Part shown: piece after piece, positions 23,909 through 32,337 of the stretch | Position numbering within the stretch: the stretch's first letter is position 1 | Layout: each line of letters begins with the position of its first letter | Assembly: GCA_037444075.1 (NCBI GenBank) | Contig: JBBIND010000032.1 | Location: 1 to 41,924 of the forward strand | Length of the DNA: 41,924 bases | Direction: 5' to 3' | Source of the DNA: JBBIND01 sp037444075 | GTDB lineage: Bacteria > Acidobacteriota > Terriglobia > Bryobacterales > Bryobacteraceae | The notes under the pieces: generated by a model | What the model saw: the letters and a program-made list of their open reading frames with translations, nothing else | Told to the model about the DNA's origin: nothing | The model's database searches: none | Translations under genes and position numbers: made by a program

Positions 23909-25021
23909 CTATTTTCTGAAGTCCGGCAGGCGCACGATTTCGCCGCCACGCAGGGCGGATTCGTGGGCGCAGATGCCTGCCATCGTCCAGTTCACTGACT
24001 GGTAAACGTCCGGGAACGAGGGCCTTTTTTCGATGATGCTCGCCACAAACTCGTGCGCCAGATGCGGATGGGAGCCGCCGTGGCCCCCGCCTTGGGTGAA
24101 AGACAAGTGCTGGTGTTCATCGGCGTCATACACGCCTTTGGTGGTGAAGCGGCGGATTGGCTCGGGCAACAGGTGAGCGTAGTCGGGAATGGTCACCTTC
24201 TCAGTGGATTCCCCGCCGGTGTGGAGGACAGGCTCGTCGCCTTCGGCGAGTTGCCACTCGAAGGACATCTTCTCGCCATAGACGTCGAAGCTCTCGATGT
24301 ACTGCCGGGCGGCGTTGAAGAGGAAGCGCGTGACTTCGAAGCTCAGGTCCTGGCCGCGCACCTTGAAATGCGCGCTCTCAAAGGAGAACGGAGAGCCGTA
24401 CTTTTCCACCAGATTTGGAGCGATGCGCCCGGAACCGAGGCAGGAGACGTAATCCGCCTCTCCGTTGACAATGGCGAGGCAGGGGCTCACGCAATGCGTG
24501 GCGTAATGCATGGGCGGAAGGCCTTCCCAATAAGACGGCCAGCCCTCCATGTTCTGCAGGTGGGAGCCACGCATGAACTGGATGCTGCCCAGTTTGCCCG
24601 TATCACGCAACTCGCGCACGTAGAGGTATTCGCGCGAGTAGACGACCGTCTCCATCATCATGTAGTTCTTGCCCGAGGCAACGGCGGCCTTGACGATCTC
24701 TCCGCATTCCTCCACCGTCGTGGCGGCAGGCACGGTGCATGCCACGTGTTTCCCTGCCTTGAGCGCCGCAATGCTCTGCGGGGCGTGCAGATGGATGGGC
24801 GAGTTGATGTGCACCGCGTCGACATTGGGGTCCGCGATCAGGTCGTCAAAGCTCGTGTATCGTTTCTCCACGCCGAAGTGATCGGCAATCTCGTCGAGAC
24901 GCTGCTGCGTGCGCTGGCAGACGGCGTACATGTTCGTGTTGGGGTGGCGCTGGTAGATGGGAATGAACTCAGCTCCGAAACCTAATCCGACGATGGCGAT
25001 GTTGATCTTATCCGCGGGCAT
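23909..25021 (-). CDS. Gfo/Idh/MocA family oxidoreductase, cytoplasmic
   Basis: The 370-residue NAD(P)-dependent dehydrogenase has the Rossmann motif IAIVGLGFGAEF (8-19), the AVHINSPIHLHAP segment, and the GKHVACTVPAATT motif where the family usually has EKP. Here the lysine-proline pair is replaced by VPAAT, so the usual catalytic Lys is absent at this position. The C-terminal domain has QGGGHGGSHPHLAHEF with several His residues. There is no signal peptide. The ATG has an AGGAGG about five bases upstream. It is convergent with the GH5-like gene. The substrate is likely a sugar or cyclitol, but this is inferred from family alone. Confidence 0.88.
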   Translation of the reverse strand: MPADKINIAIVGLGFGAEFIPIYQRHPNTNMYAVCQRTQQRLDEIADHFGVEKRYTSFDDLIADPNVDAVHINSPIHLHAPQSIAALKAGKHVACTVPAATTVEECGEIVKAAVASGKNYMMMETVVYSREYLYVRELRDTGKLGSIQFMRGSHLQNMEGWPSYWEGLPPMHYATHCVSPCLAIVNGEADYVSCLGSGRIAPNLVEKYGSPFSFESAHFKVRGQDLSFEVTRFLFNAARQYIESFDVYGEKMSFEWQLAEGDEPVLHTGGESTEKVTIPDYAHLLPEPIRRFTTKGVYDADEHQHLSFTQGGGHGGSHPHLAHEFVASIIEKRPSFPDVYQSVNWTMAGICAHESALRGGEIVRLPDFRK

Positions 25022-25168
25022 GATCTCCTCCTGTGGCTGGGCCGGTGTTCATTGTATTGCAACGGAAGGATCGGTGGAACCATCACCGGAAGGCTGCCGC
25101 CAGGCTCGTTTCGACGTAAGGAGCCGGTGCACTCAAAACCTGCCGCCGGCCCGGTAGAATAGCTCTCT

Positions 25169-26590
25169 GTGCGTCGCTCCTGGCTGGTTGTCGCGCTGCT
25201 GATCTTCACTGTCACACTCGCGTTCCGTCTCTGTCACACAGGCATCCTCTGGGTGGACGAGGCCTACGGATTGTCCGCGGCGGCGCGATTGTTGCAGGGC
25301 GACGCTCTCTATCGCGATGTCTGGTTTGATAAGCCGCCCCTTTACGCTTGGATCTACCTGCTGTGCGGAGCCCATGCGGGCTGGCTGTTGCGCGTTCTGG
25401 GAGCGCTGTTCGTTACCGTTTGCAGCCTTCTCGCGGGCGGCCTCGCGCGACGGCTATGGGGCGCGGCCGAAGCTCATTTGGCGGCGCTGCTCGTCTGTTT
25501 CTTTCTAATTTTTGACCATCCCGTGTCCACGGTGCCGCTCGCCCCGGACCTGCTCACCATCCCCTTTGCCTTGGGCGGCGTTTGGGCAGCCTTTGCGGGG
25601 CGCGGCCTCACGGCAGGCGTTTTGGCCGGAGCGGCGCTGTTTGCCAACGCGAAGGCTCTCGTCCTGCTTCCAGTGATCATTCTCTGCCATCCGCGCGGAT
25701 GGCGGAGAGTTGCGGGAGGATTTGTGGCGGCCATTCTGGCGGGGTTGGGCGTGCTCGCCGCGCAAGGCGCGCTGACTGCCTACATTGAGCAGGTGTGGCG
25801 GTGGGGAGCCATGTATTCGGCTGACACGCCGGTCGCCAACCCCATCGCGGAAGGCATCCGAAGGACGCTCAACTGGGCGGGTTTCCACGTGGCGCTTATC
25901 GCTGGCGCGGGCGTGTATTGGTGGCGCCATCGCGACCGCACGGCGGCCCGGATGGCCTTCTGGCTCCTGGCAGGACTGGCTGCCGTGGCTGCCGGATGGC
26001 GCTTCTACCCGCGTTACTATGTCGCCCTCCTGCCCGTTCTCGCGGTGGCAGCCGCACGAGGCTATCGCCTGCTGGCGCCCCGCACGCGGCTGGCTCTGCT
26101 GGCCGTGACGCTGGCGCTGCCGCTGATCCGTTTCGGCCCGCGCCAATTGGCTCTGGCCTACAACACCGCCACTGCGCAGCCGCATGAATGGAGCGACCTG
26201 ACCATGTTCGACGATTGCCGCGCAGCCGCGGCTTTGCTCCGGCAGCACGCCCGCCCCGGCGACACGCTGTTCATCTGGGGATACCGCCCTGAATTGCACG
26301 TGCTGGCGCGCATGCCCGCCGCCACGCGGTTCATGGACTCACAACCGCTGACAGGCGTCATCGCGGACCGTCACCTGACACGCAGTGACGCCACCGCGCC
26401 GGAACTTGCCCGTTTCAACCGGCTGGAACTCAGCGCCGCTAGGCCCGCCTTCATAGCGGACGGTCTGGGCCCCTACAATCCAGCCCTGGCCATCACCGCG
26501 TTCCCGGATTTGAGCGGCTGGCTGGAGCAGTATGAGCCGGTGGGCTCCACTGCGGGCACGCGGATTTACCGCAGAAAAGCCTCGCGCTGA
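25169..26590 (+). CDS. GT39-type membrane glycosyltransferase (ArnT/PMT-like)
   Basis: The 473-residue integral membrane protein has about ten predicted membrane segments. The first periplasmic loop carries the catalytic acidic pair in ILWVDEAY (Asp30, Glu31) and the FDKPPLYAW motif (53-61), typical of dolichyl/undecaprenyl-phosphate-sugar glycosyltransferases (PF13231-like). Such enzymes transfer a sugar from a lipid carrier to a protein, lipid A or polysaccharide at the periplasmic face. The start is a GTG with no strong ribosome-binding site. The FkbM-like gene follows on the same strand after 73 bases, so a joint role in cell-surface glycan assembly is plausible. Confidence 0.85.
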   Translation: MRRSWLVVALLIFTVTLAFRLCHTGILWVDEAYGLSAAARLLQGDALYRDVWFDKPPLYAWIYLLCGAHAGWLLRVLGALFVTVCSLLAGGLARRLWGAAEAHLAALLVCFFLIFDHPVSTVPLAPDLLTIPFALGGVWAAFAGRGLTAGVLAGAALFANAKALVLLPVIILCHPRGWRRVAGGFVAAILAGLGVLAAQGALTAYIEQVWRWGAMYSADTPVANPIAEGIRRTLNWAGFHVALIAGAGVYWWRHRDRTAARMAFWLLAGLAAVAAGWRFYPRYYVALLPVLAVAAARGYRLLAPRTRLALLAVTLALPLIRFGPRQLALAYNTATAQPHEWSDLTMFDDCRAAAALLRQHARPGDTLFIWGYRPELHVLARMPAATRFMDSQPLTGVIADRHLTRSDATAPELARFNRLELSAARPAFIADGLGPYNPALAITAFPDLSGWLEQYEPVGSTAGTRIYRRKASR

Positions 26591-26663
26591 ACGCCGGACC
26601 GGAACGCGCTATGCTAGCGTCTGCCGCCATGCCCACCTGAGGCTGCGGCGCCGCAGAACAGGA

Positions 26664-27638
26664 ATGAAGCGCCTCTATCGAAAGCTCCTGCGGCGGATCA
26701 TACCGCCCCGCACCATCACGCGCGTCAACTACCTGGCGCACATCGATGACCGCCTGCTGGACGCCGAAGCGGCACGGGCGGATCTGGCCGAAGCCTGGCT
26801 GAGAGACCGCCACCCTTCCCTGTTCGCCCAACCCGGGCCGGATCACCCGGAGTTCAGCATCTACTCGCAAAACGGCGAAGACGGGATCCTGCTGTGGCTG
26901 CTCGAACTCACCGGCGCACCGGCCAAGACCTTCATCGAGATCGGCATTGAAAACGGCCGCGAATGCAACACCGCCGTACTCGCGTTTCTGCTCGGCTGGG
27001 ACGGACTGATGCTGGAGGCCAATTCGCTCGGCGTGGATCAGGCGCGGCGGCTGGCGGCTCGCCTGCTTGAGCGCAAGGCGAACCACGTGGAAATCCGCCA
27101 GGCGTTCGTCACCGCGGAAAACATCAACGCGATGATTGAACAGGCGGGCTACGGCGGCGAACTCGGCGTACTGTCCATCGACGTGGATGGCGTCGACTAC
27201 TGGCTCTGGAAGGCGGTGAGCGCCGTGCGGCCGCGCATCGCGATCATCGAGTACAACGCCTCTCTGGGGTGTGACCGCGCTGTTACCGTCCCCTACCGGC
27301 ACGATTTCGATTGCCGCCGGAGCCATCCGAGCGGGTTCTATCACGGGGCCTCATTGCCTGCTCTCGAACTCCTGGGACGCCGGCTCGGCTATGCGCTGGC
27401 GGCAGTGGATTCCGCCGGTGTGAATGCTTTTTTTGTGCGGGAAGACGTCTGCCCTCAGGCGCTCCGCGGAAAGACCGCCGCAGGGCTGTTCAGAAACCAC
27501 TTCCAACGGACGAAATCGCGTTCTCCCGCCGAGCAATGGAAACTGATCCGCCACCTTCCCTTCGTGCAGGTGGAAGAGGACCTGGGAGAAAGCGAACCAC
27601 AGGCTACCGAAAGCGTTGCGCCGGAACGGCCGGAGTAG
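26664..27638 (+). CDS. FkbM-like methyltransferase family protein
   Basis: From the ATG at 26664 the product has 324 residues and no signal peptide. The conserved core includes IYSQNGEDGILLWLLE, the SAM-binding-like FIEIGIENGRECNT, the LMLEAN motif and LSIDVDGVDYW with an acidic pair. These fit the FkbM-type/Methyltransf_21-like group, often found with glycan genes. A Glu/Pro-rich tail ends the protein. An AGGA abuts the start codon, so the exact start is uncertain; upstream codons in the same frame overlap the GT39 gene and look non-coding (Arg-rich). Confidence 0.72.
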   Translation: MKRLYRKLLRRIIPPRTITRVNYLAHIDDRLLDAEAARADLAEAWLRDRHPSLFAQPGPDHPEFSIYSQNGEDGILLWLLELTGAPAKTFIEIGIENGRECNTAVLAFLLGWDGLMLEANSLGVDQARRLAARLLERKANHVEIRQAFVTAENINAMIEQAGYGGELGVLSIDVDGVDYWLWKAVSAVRPRIAIIEYNASLGCDRAVTVPYRHDFDCRRSHPSGFYHGASLPALELLGRRLGYALAAVDSAGVNAFFVREDVCPQALRGKTAAGLFRNHFQRTKSRSPAEQWKLIRHLPFVQVEEDLGESEPQATESVAPERPE

Positions 27639-27697
27639 CGACGGAACTCCCCGCCCAGGTTCGTTTCCCGTATTCGTGGAGAGAATTTGGCCTGGGC

Positions 27698-28807
27698 CTA
27701 TGCTTGAGCCGAACGCTGGAGGCAGGCGTAGGCACGCCGCGCCACCACTAACTCCTCGTTTGTTGCCAACGCGACCACGGCTACCTTTGAGCCGGACCCT
27801 GACACCAGGCGGTCGCCGGAACCCCTCTCATTCAGTTCGCCGTCCAGTTCAACGCCCAGGAATCCCAGGCCCTCGCAGCAAGCCTTGCGCAGGCGCGCGG
27901 AGTTTTCACCAATGCCGCCAGTGAACGCAATCGCGTCCAAACCGCCCATGGCGGCGGCATAAGCACCGATGGTCTTCCTCACCTGATAGCTGAAGACTTC
28001 GAGCGCGAGGGCCGCGTCGCGGTTGCCCTGCGACGCCGCCTCCTCGAGGTCACGCACGTCGCCGCCCGCCACACCGGAGAGTCCCGCCAGACCGCCGCCC
28101 CGCGCAAGTTGACGGCGCACTTCGTCGATCGGCCAACCCTCGCGCTCCATCACGTAAAGCACGGCGAAAACGTCCAGGTCTCCGTGGCGCGTGGCATTTT
28201 CCAGCCCGGATTGAGGCGAAAAGCCCATGGTGGTGTCCACGCTCACGCCGCGGTCAATGGCGCACATCGACGAGCTTCCGCCGAGATGGCAGCTCACCAG
28301 CCGCAACTGTTCGCGCGGCTGCCCCACCAGCTCGGGAGCGCGCCGGCTTACGTATTCGTGCGATGCGCCGTGGTAGCCATAGCGTCTCACACCGTGCCTC
28401 TGCCGCCATTCAGCCGGCACGCCGTATCGCACCGCGTGCTCCGGCATGGTGGCATGGAATTCCGGTTCGAAAGCCGCCACCAGCACTGCCTCGGGCAGCG
28501 CCTCGCGGAACGCCCGGATACCCGTCAGGTAGATGGCGTTGTGCGCGGGAGCCACGGGCAGGAACTGCTCCAAGCCAGCCAGCAAAGCGTCGTCGATGAG
28601 AAACGTCCCACAGTAGTCAGGGCCTGCCAGTACCGCCTTGAAAGCCACGGCGTCTATGCGCGCATCACCTGTATCCATCTGCCGGATGGCCTCCCGGTAG
28701 TCCGTGACACGCTCCAACCGCCCCCGGGCCGCCATCCTCTCGGAGGGCATTTCGAGGAGTTGGTACTTGAGGGACGTGGAGCCGAGGTTGGGGACCAGAA
28801 CGTTCAT
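27698..28807 (-). CDS. ackA: Divergent acetate kinase family protein
   Basis: The 369-residue protein aligns with acetate/propionate kinases, which interconvert acyl phosphate and ATP. Retained landmarks are NLGSTSLK (Asn7), GYHGASHEYV (His146), ATRHGDLD (Arg207) and ATNEELVVAR near the C-terminus. The canonical HRxVHGG segment reads FKAVLAG (56-62), so the active-site Arg is Lys57. The FDTAFH motif reads FEPEFH, with Glu114 at the catalytic Asp position, and HLGNG reads HLGGS. It is also about 30 residues shorter near the N-terminus. It may use a different acyl group or have altered activity. It overlaps the upstream repeat protein gene by four bases. No pta is in the window. Confidence 0.85.
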   Translation of the reverse strand: MNVLVPNLGSTSLKYQLLEMPSERMAARGRLERVTDYREAIRQMDTGDARIDAVAFKAVLAGPDYCGTFLIDDALLAGLEQFLPVAPAHNAIYLTGIRAFREALPEAVLVAAFEPEFHATMPEHAVRYGVPAEWRQRHGVRRYGYHGASHEYVSRRAPELVGQPREQLRLVSCHLGGSSSMCAIDRGVSVDTTMGFSPQSGLENATRHGDLDVFAVLYVMEREGWPIDEVRRQLARGGGLAGLSGVAGGDVRDLEEAASQGNRDAALALEVFSYQVRKTIGAYAAAMGGLDAIAFTGGIGENSARLRKACCEGLGFLGVELDGELNERGSGDRLVSGSGSKVAVVALATNEELVVARRAYACLQRSAQA

Positions 28808-29949
28808 CGGAATCTGTATTGGCTGCGAATCGCGTTCACGTTCTTCTGAGCTTGCGCCTGAAATGGGCTCTTAATGGCCGCGCACTGTTGGCTGAAACGC
28901 AGGGCATCGATCAGGCGCGCCTGGTCCGGACCCTTTTCTCCCATGCGGAAGTTGGCCACGCCGAGATAGAACAGCGCGGCAGCCAGCAACTGCTCGTTGT
29001 GCTTGATGAGGGGCAGCGCATCCCGGAGTTCGTCATCCGCCTGCGAGTGGCGGCCGTTGCTGCCGTGCGTCACTCCCGCCATCCAGTGGCCCAGCCCCAC
29101 GGACACGCCCTTCTTCTTCTCCCAATCCTCCGCGCTGACGCCCTGCGGCGCAGGTTTGGTCTTCATCACGTCGACCAGGCGCTTGGAGTAGGACAGAACT
29201 TTGTCGTCGTCCTTCTTCTGGTTCATGTGGTAGTCAGCCAGCGCCAGCAGCATGTCCTCGTTGTCTGGATCAGACGCCAGCACCTTCTCGGCCACCTGCG
29301 CCGCTTTCTCATGCGCCCCAGTCTGCTTCAGCGTCATGTAGTAGGCGGTGCGGAGCTGTTGGGCGTACTGGCCGCCCGGATTCCGCTGCTCCAGCGTCTC
29401 GAACAGCTCGACGCGCTGGGCAGGGTCCTGCACCTGCGCGAAGGCGGCAAACAGCGCGTACTCCGCGTAGACATCCACCTGCTTGGCGAAGTCCACGCGG
29501 CGCTTCCACTCGTCTTCCTCTTCATCCTCGGACTTCGTGGAGGCGGCTTCTTTTCTGGCCGCCTCCGAGGTCAGCACGGCCCATTTCCTGATCTGGGTGG
29601 CGTCTTTCAAAGCTTCCGCGGATTTGAGCGCAGCGTGCGCGCTTTCCACGTCGCCGGGGTCAGCCTGCAACAGCTTCTCTCCGGCATCCAACACTTTGGC
29701 GTGTTGCTCCTGTTTCGAATAGCCGGCGAGCAGCTGCGCGTAAACCCAGGCTTTTGCCTCGTGGTTCGGATACTGTGCTGCAAACTTCTCGAGCAGCCCC
29801 AGTTTCGCGGAGGCGTCCTCTTCCTGCCCGATTTGCTGAAGCATCTGGCCTTCGGGCGTCTCCGTGTTGATGGTTGCCAGCCTTTGGCGCTGCGCGGCGC
29901 CGGGCAGCGCCAGCAGTGCCATAATCGTCACTAGGCAAATCAGTCTCAT
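28804..29949 (-). CDS. Secreted TPR-like repeat protein
   Basis: The product (381 residues from the ATG at 29949) has a signal peptide (about 1-20, MALLALPGAAQ). The rest is alpha-helical with TPR-like pairs, for example AKVLDAGEKLLQADPGDVESA and EKAAQVAEKVLASDPDNEDML, and an acidic/basic low-complexity segment (STKSEDEEEDEWKRR). A run GGAGAGGAGAGGG just before the ATG is a very strong ribosome-binding site and decides the start against one 14 codons upstream. TPR proteins usually mediate protein contacts; no specific role is known here. The ackA-like gene is coupled to it by a 4-base overlap. Confidence 0.82.
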   Translation of the reverse strand: MRLICLVTIMALLALPGAAQRQRLATINTETPEGQMLQQIGQEEDASAKLGLLEKFAAQYPNHEAKAWVYAQLLAGYSKQEQHAKVLDAGEKLLQADPGDVESAHAALKSAEALKDATQIRKWAVLTSEAARKEAASTKSEDEEEDEWKRRVDFAKQVDVYAEYALFAAFAQVQDPAQRVELFETLEQRNPGGQYAQQLRTAYYMTLKQTGAHEKAAQVAEKVLASDPDNEDMLLALADYHMNQKKDDDKVLSYSKRLVDVMKTKPAPQGVSAEDWEKKKGVSVGLGHWMAGVTHGSNGRHSQADDELRDALPLIKHNEQLLAAALFYLGVANFRMGEKGPDQARLIDALRFSQQCAAIKSPFQAQAQKNVNAIRSQYRFR

Positions 29950-30066
29950 CGTCCCTCTCCTCTCCAGGAACCAATCCCGCATCTTTCTCACCCCCAGGCA
30001 GCCGGCGGCAATCGACTGGAACGGCTGGCCGCGCCTGCCCGGCGGTTACCCGCTCAGAACGGGTGT

Positions 30067-30072
30067 ATTATA
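30067..30072 (-). promoter_or_regulatory. Consensus -10 box upstream of the TPR-ackA operon
   Basis: On the minus strand the sequence reads TATAAT, a perfect -10 match, about 118 bases upstream of the TPR gene start. The hexamer 17 bases further upstream (TGTCCG) is a poor -35 box. The same AT-rich patch also offers TATTAT/TATAAA on the plus strand toward the small secreted protein gene. Confidence 0.45.
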
Positions 30073-30125
30073 AAACATAGTTTTCAGTCCGGACACACCT
30101 GCGGTTTCAATCCAAGCTATTCTTC

Positions 30126-30464
30126 ATGCTGGCGGCCATGCTTTGCCTCGGTTTGGTGGTTTTCGCCAACAACGCGGCGGTCGCCGGTACCTGGCAATGT
30201 TTCTCCACTACGCCTGACGGCGTCAGCCTCGCCTGGAATCTTCGCGTGGCTGAGCAGGACGGCAAGCTCACCGGCATTACCTTCAGCGACCGCGGAGAAA
30301 CGCCCCTCGTGGACCCGAAGCTGGAGGGTGAGAACTTCAGCTTCAAGGTCCTGCTGGGCCAGGAGTACTTAGAACTCGCGTTGAAGGTCGCCGGAGACAA
30401 GCTGGAGGGCACCTGGAAGGGCGGCGGCATGACCGGCTCCGTCAAGGGTACACGCCAGTCCTAG
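30126..30464 (+). CDS. Small secreted protein of unknown function
   Basis: The 112-residue product has a signal peptide (about 1-20, ending NNAAVAG). A compact beta-rich body follows with motifs GTWQCFSTTPDG, LTGITFSDRGE, FKVLLGQEYLELALKVAGDKLEGTWKGGGMTGSVKGTR. This pattern of short strands ending in GTW and G-x-VKG is seen in small lipocalin-like acidobacterial proteins, but I cannot name a family. It starts at an ATG with no clear ribosome-binding site and is divergent from the TPR gene. Confidence 0.75.
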   Translation: MLAAMLCLGLVVFANNAAVAGTWQCFSTTPDGVSLAWNLRVAEQDGKLTGITFSDRGETPLVDPKLEGENFSFKVLLGQEYLELALKVAGDKLEGTWKGGGMTGSVKGTRQS

Positions 30465-30475
30465 CGTGCTGCCAG

Positions 30476-30497
30476 GAGGAGGCGAGCCTGCCTCCTC
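30476..30497 (+). terminator. GC-rich hairpin after the small secreted protein gene
   Basis: GAGGAGGC (30476-30483) and GCCTCCTC (30490-30497) form a perfect 8-bp stem with a 6-base loop, 11 bases after the stop codon. No T-tract follows, so it may be a weak terminator or an mRNA-stabilising hairpin. Confidence 0.5.
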
Positions 30498-30527
30498 GTC
30501 CAGTTCCCCCATTCGTTCGCTGGTTCT

Positions 30528-30542
30528 TCCCGCCAGGCGGGA
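30528..30542 (+). other. Second short hairpin in the same intergenic region
   Basis: TCCCGC (30528-30533) and GCGGGA (30537-30542) pair around a 3-base loop. With the hairpin about 30 bases upstream it may form a two-part stop or a leader structure for the Tat oxidoreductase gene. The rest of 30465-30703 shows no coding signal. Confidence 0.4.
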
Positions 30543-30703
30543 GAGAGGTGAAACTGCGTCCAAAGGGCTTCTTGCGAGCCTCGCCAAGACGCCCCCTGCC
30601 CGGCTCGCACGGCGAGCGCGGACTCGACAGACCGGCCGGCGACGGAGCCTTCCCCGCAGCACGCGCCCCCAAGTTTCGGTACCATGTGCAGGAGGTAAGT
30701 GTT

Positions 30704-32317
30704 ATGAAACGACGCGATCTATTGAAATCCATCGCTGCACCCGCCGCGGGATTGACCATTCTCAAGAGTGGGACGCTGCGTGGACAGAATGCCCCGAGCA
30801 ACAGGCTCAACATCGCCCTCATAGGCGTCTGGGGCCGGGGAACGGCATTCTACAACGCCATGCTGAATGAGAACGTGGTGGCGCTCTGCGACGTCAACGA
30901 ACTCCGCCTCAAGGAGGCCGTGGAACTGTTCCCCAAGGCCAAGACGTACTGGGACTGGCGCCGCCTGATGGATCAGAAGGACGTTGAAGCGGTGATCATC
31001 TGCACCGCGGACCATCATCACGCCTTTATCTCGAACTGGGCCTTGAACCGCAACATGCACGTGTTCTGCGAGAAGCCCCTCGGCATCAGCGTGGAGGAAG
31101 CCCGTGTCGTCCGCGCGAACTATCTCCAGCGCAAGGCCAAAGTGGCCACGCAACACGGCACGCAGCGCCACGCCTTCCCCAACTTTGAGCGCATACGCGA
31201 GCTGATTCTGGACGGCGCCATCGGCGAATTGAAGACCGTGCACAGCTGGGACAGCCGACAGCTGCCCAGACCCGGCTACCCCGTGGCGGAAGGCCAACCG
31301 CCCGCTCACTTCCACTATGAACAGTGGATCGGCCCGTCCCCGTACCATCCCTACAGCCCTCAGTATTTCGGCGGCAGCTCCGGTCTGAACTGCCTGTTCT
31401 GGAACATGTACCGGGACTTCGGCGTGGGTCAGATAGGGGACATGGGCGCTCATACCATGGACCTTGTGTGGAACGCTATCGACGCCGGCGGTCCGACGGC
31501 CGTCGAAGTCGACGAGGAAGTGACCGACAAGTATCACCCCGACATCTGTCCGGTGAAACTGAAGGTGACCTTTGCACATCCCGCCAACAGTTGGCGCGGG
31601 CCCATCGACGTCGTCTGGTATCAGGGTGGTCTGAAACCGGATGCGCCCAAAAACTACATCGACGTGAACCGAGTCGGCAACGGGGCCATTTTCGTGGGGA
31701 CCAAGGGCAGCATCTTCGCGGACTTCTCCAGCCGTCTGATCATCCCCAACAACGACGACGGCGACCTGACTTACTATCGCAGGCGGAGCCCGGAGCAACT
31801 TCTGCCGCTGGTCGGCGGAACAGGGATACCTTCTCAGGCTCCACCTCAGGCAGCGCGGTCCGGCCGCCCCGCTGCACCGCCCAAGCAGCGTCCGCTGCCG
31901 GCTGGGATGACCTCGATGCCGAGCCCGCAACCGGGACCGAGCGGCTTCCCGTCGATCCAATTCCTGGAAGGCGGCGTGCCCGCTGCTCTGGGCATGCCGA
32001 ACGAGAGCGTGCAGGCTCTGGTTGAGGCTCGGAAGCGGGGTGAAACGGGACCGCGCCGCATCGATCCATTCCAGGCGGAGTGGATCGACGCCTGCAAGGG
32101 CAAGAACAGCAACCTGGTGCTCGGCACCAGCAGCAAGACTCACTGCGATTTCGATTACTCGGGAACGATGATCGAACAGATGCTGCTGGGCCTGGTGGCA
32201 CACCGCGCCGGCAAGCGGCTCGAGTACGATCCGGCCACCGGCCGCGTGACCAACGCCCCCGAAGCCAACGACTACCTGAAGCGGCAGTACCGGCCCGGCT
32301 GGACTCTCAACGGCTGA
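30704..32317 (+). CDS. Tat-exported Gfo/Idh/MocA family oxidoreductase
   Basis: From the ATG at 30704 (GGAGG eight bases upstream) the product has 537 residues. It begins with a Tat signal (KRRDLLK at 2-8, then APAAGLTIL). The Rossmann motif IALIGVWGRG, AVIICTADHHHAF and the catalytic-type CEKPLG motif follow. The C-terminal domain has DMGAHTMDLVW and a Pro/Gln-rich insertion (about 375-420) before ESVQALVEARKRGETG. Exported members of this family can act as glycoside 3-dehydrogenases that keep a tightly bound cofactor. The neighbouring convergent DUF1080 gene encodes a predicted 3-keto-glycoside hydrolase, which supports that idea by context only. Confidence 0.88.
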   Translation: MKRRDLLKSIAAPAAGLTILKSGTLRGQNAPSNRLNIALIGVWGRGTAFYNAMLNENVVALCDVNELRLKEAVELFPKAKTYWDWRRLMDQKDVEAVIICTADHHHAFISNWALNRNMHVFCEKPLGISVEEARVVRANYLQRKAKVATQHGTQRHAFPNFERIRELILDGAIGELKTVHSWDSRQLPRPGYPVAEGQPPAHFHYEQWIGPSPYHPYSPQYFGGSSGLNCLFWNMYRDFGVGQIGDMGAHTMDLVWNAIDAGGPTAVEVDEEVTDKYHPDICPVKLKVTFAHPANSWRGPIDVVWYQGGLKPDAPKNYIDVNRVGNGAIFVGTKGSIFADFSSRLIIPNNDDGDLTYYRRRSPEQLLPLVGGTGIPSQAPPQAARSGRPAAPPKQRPLPAGMTSMPSPQPGPSGFPSIQFLEGGVPAALGMPNESVQALVEARKRGETGPRRIDPFQAEWIDACKGKNSNLVLGTSSKTHCDFDYSGTMIEQMLLGLVAHRAGKRLEYDPATGRVTNAPEANDYLKRQYRPGWTLNG

Positions 32318-32337
32318 TGTCCCGGTAGCTCTGCGAG

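Noticed and set aside
27653..27697. Inverted repeat GCCCAGG/CCTGGGC between the methyltransferase-like and kinase genes
   Set aside because: The stem is only 7 bp with a 31-base loop and no T-tract, too weak to call a terminator.
30719..32203. 494-codon minus-strand open frame opposite the Tat oxidoreductase gene
   Set aside because: The plus strand encodes an intact Gfo/Idh/MocA protein with a Tat signal and ribosome-binding site. The opposite frame is low-information sequence.
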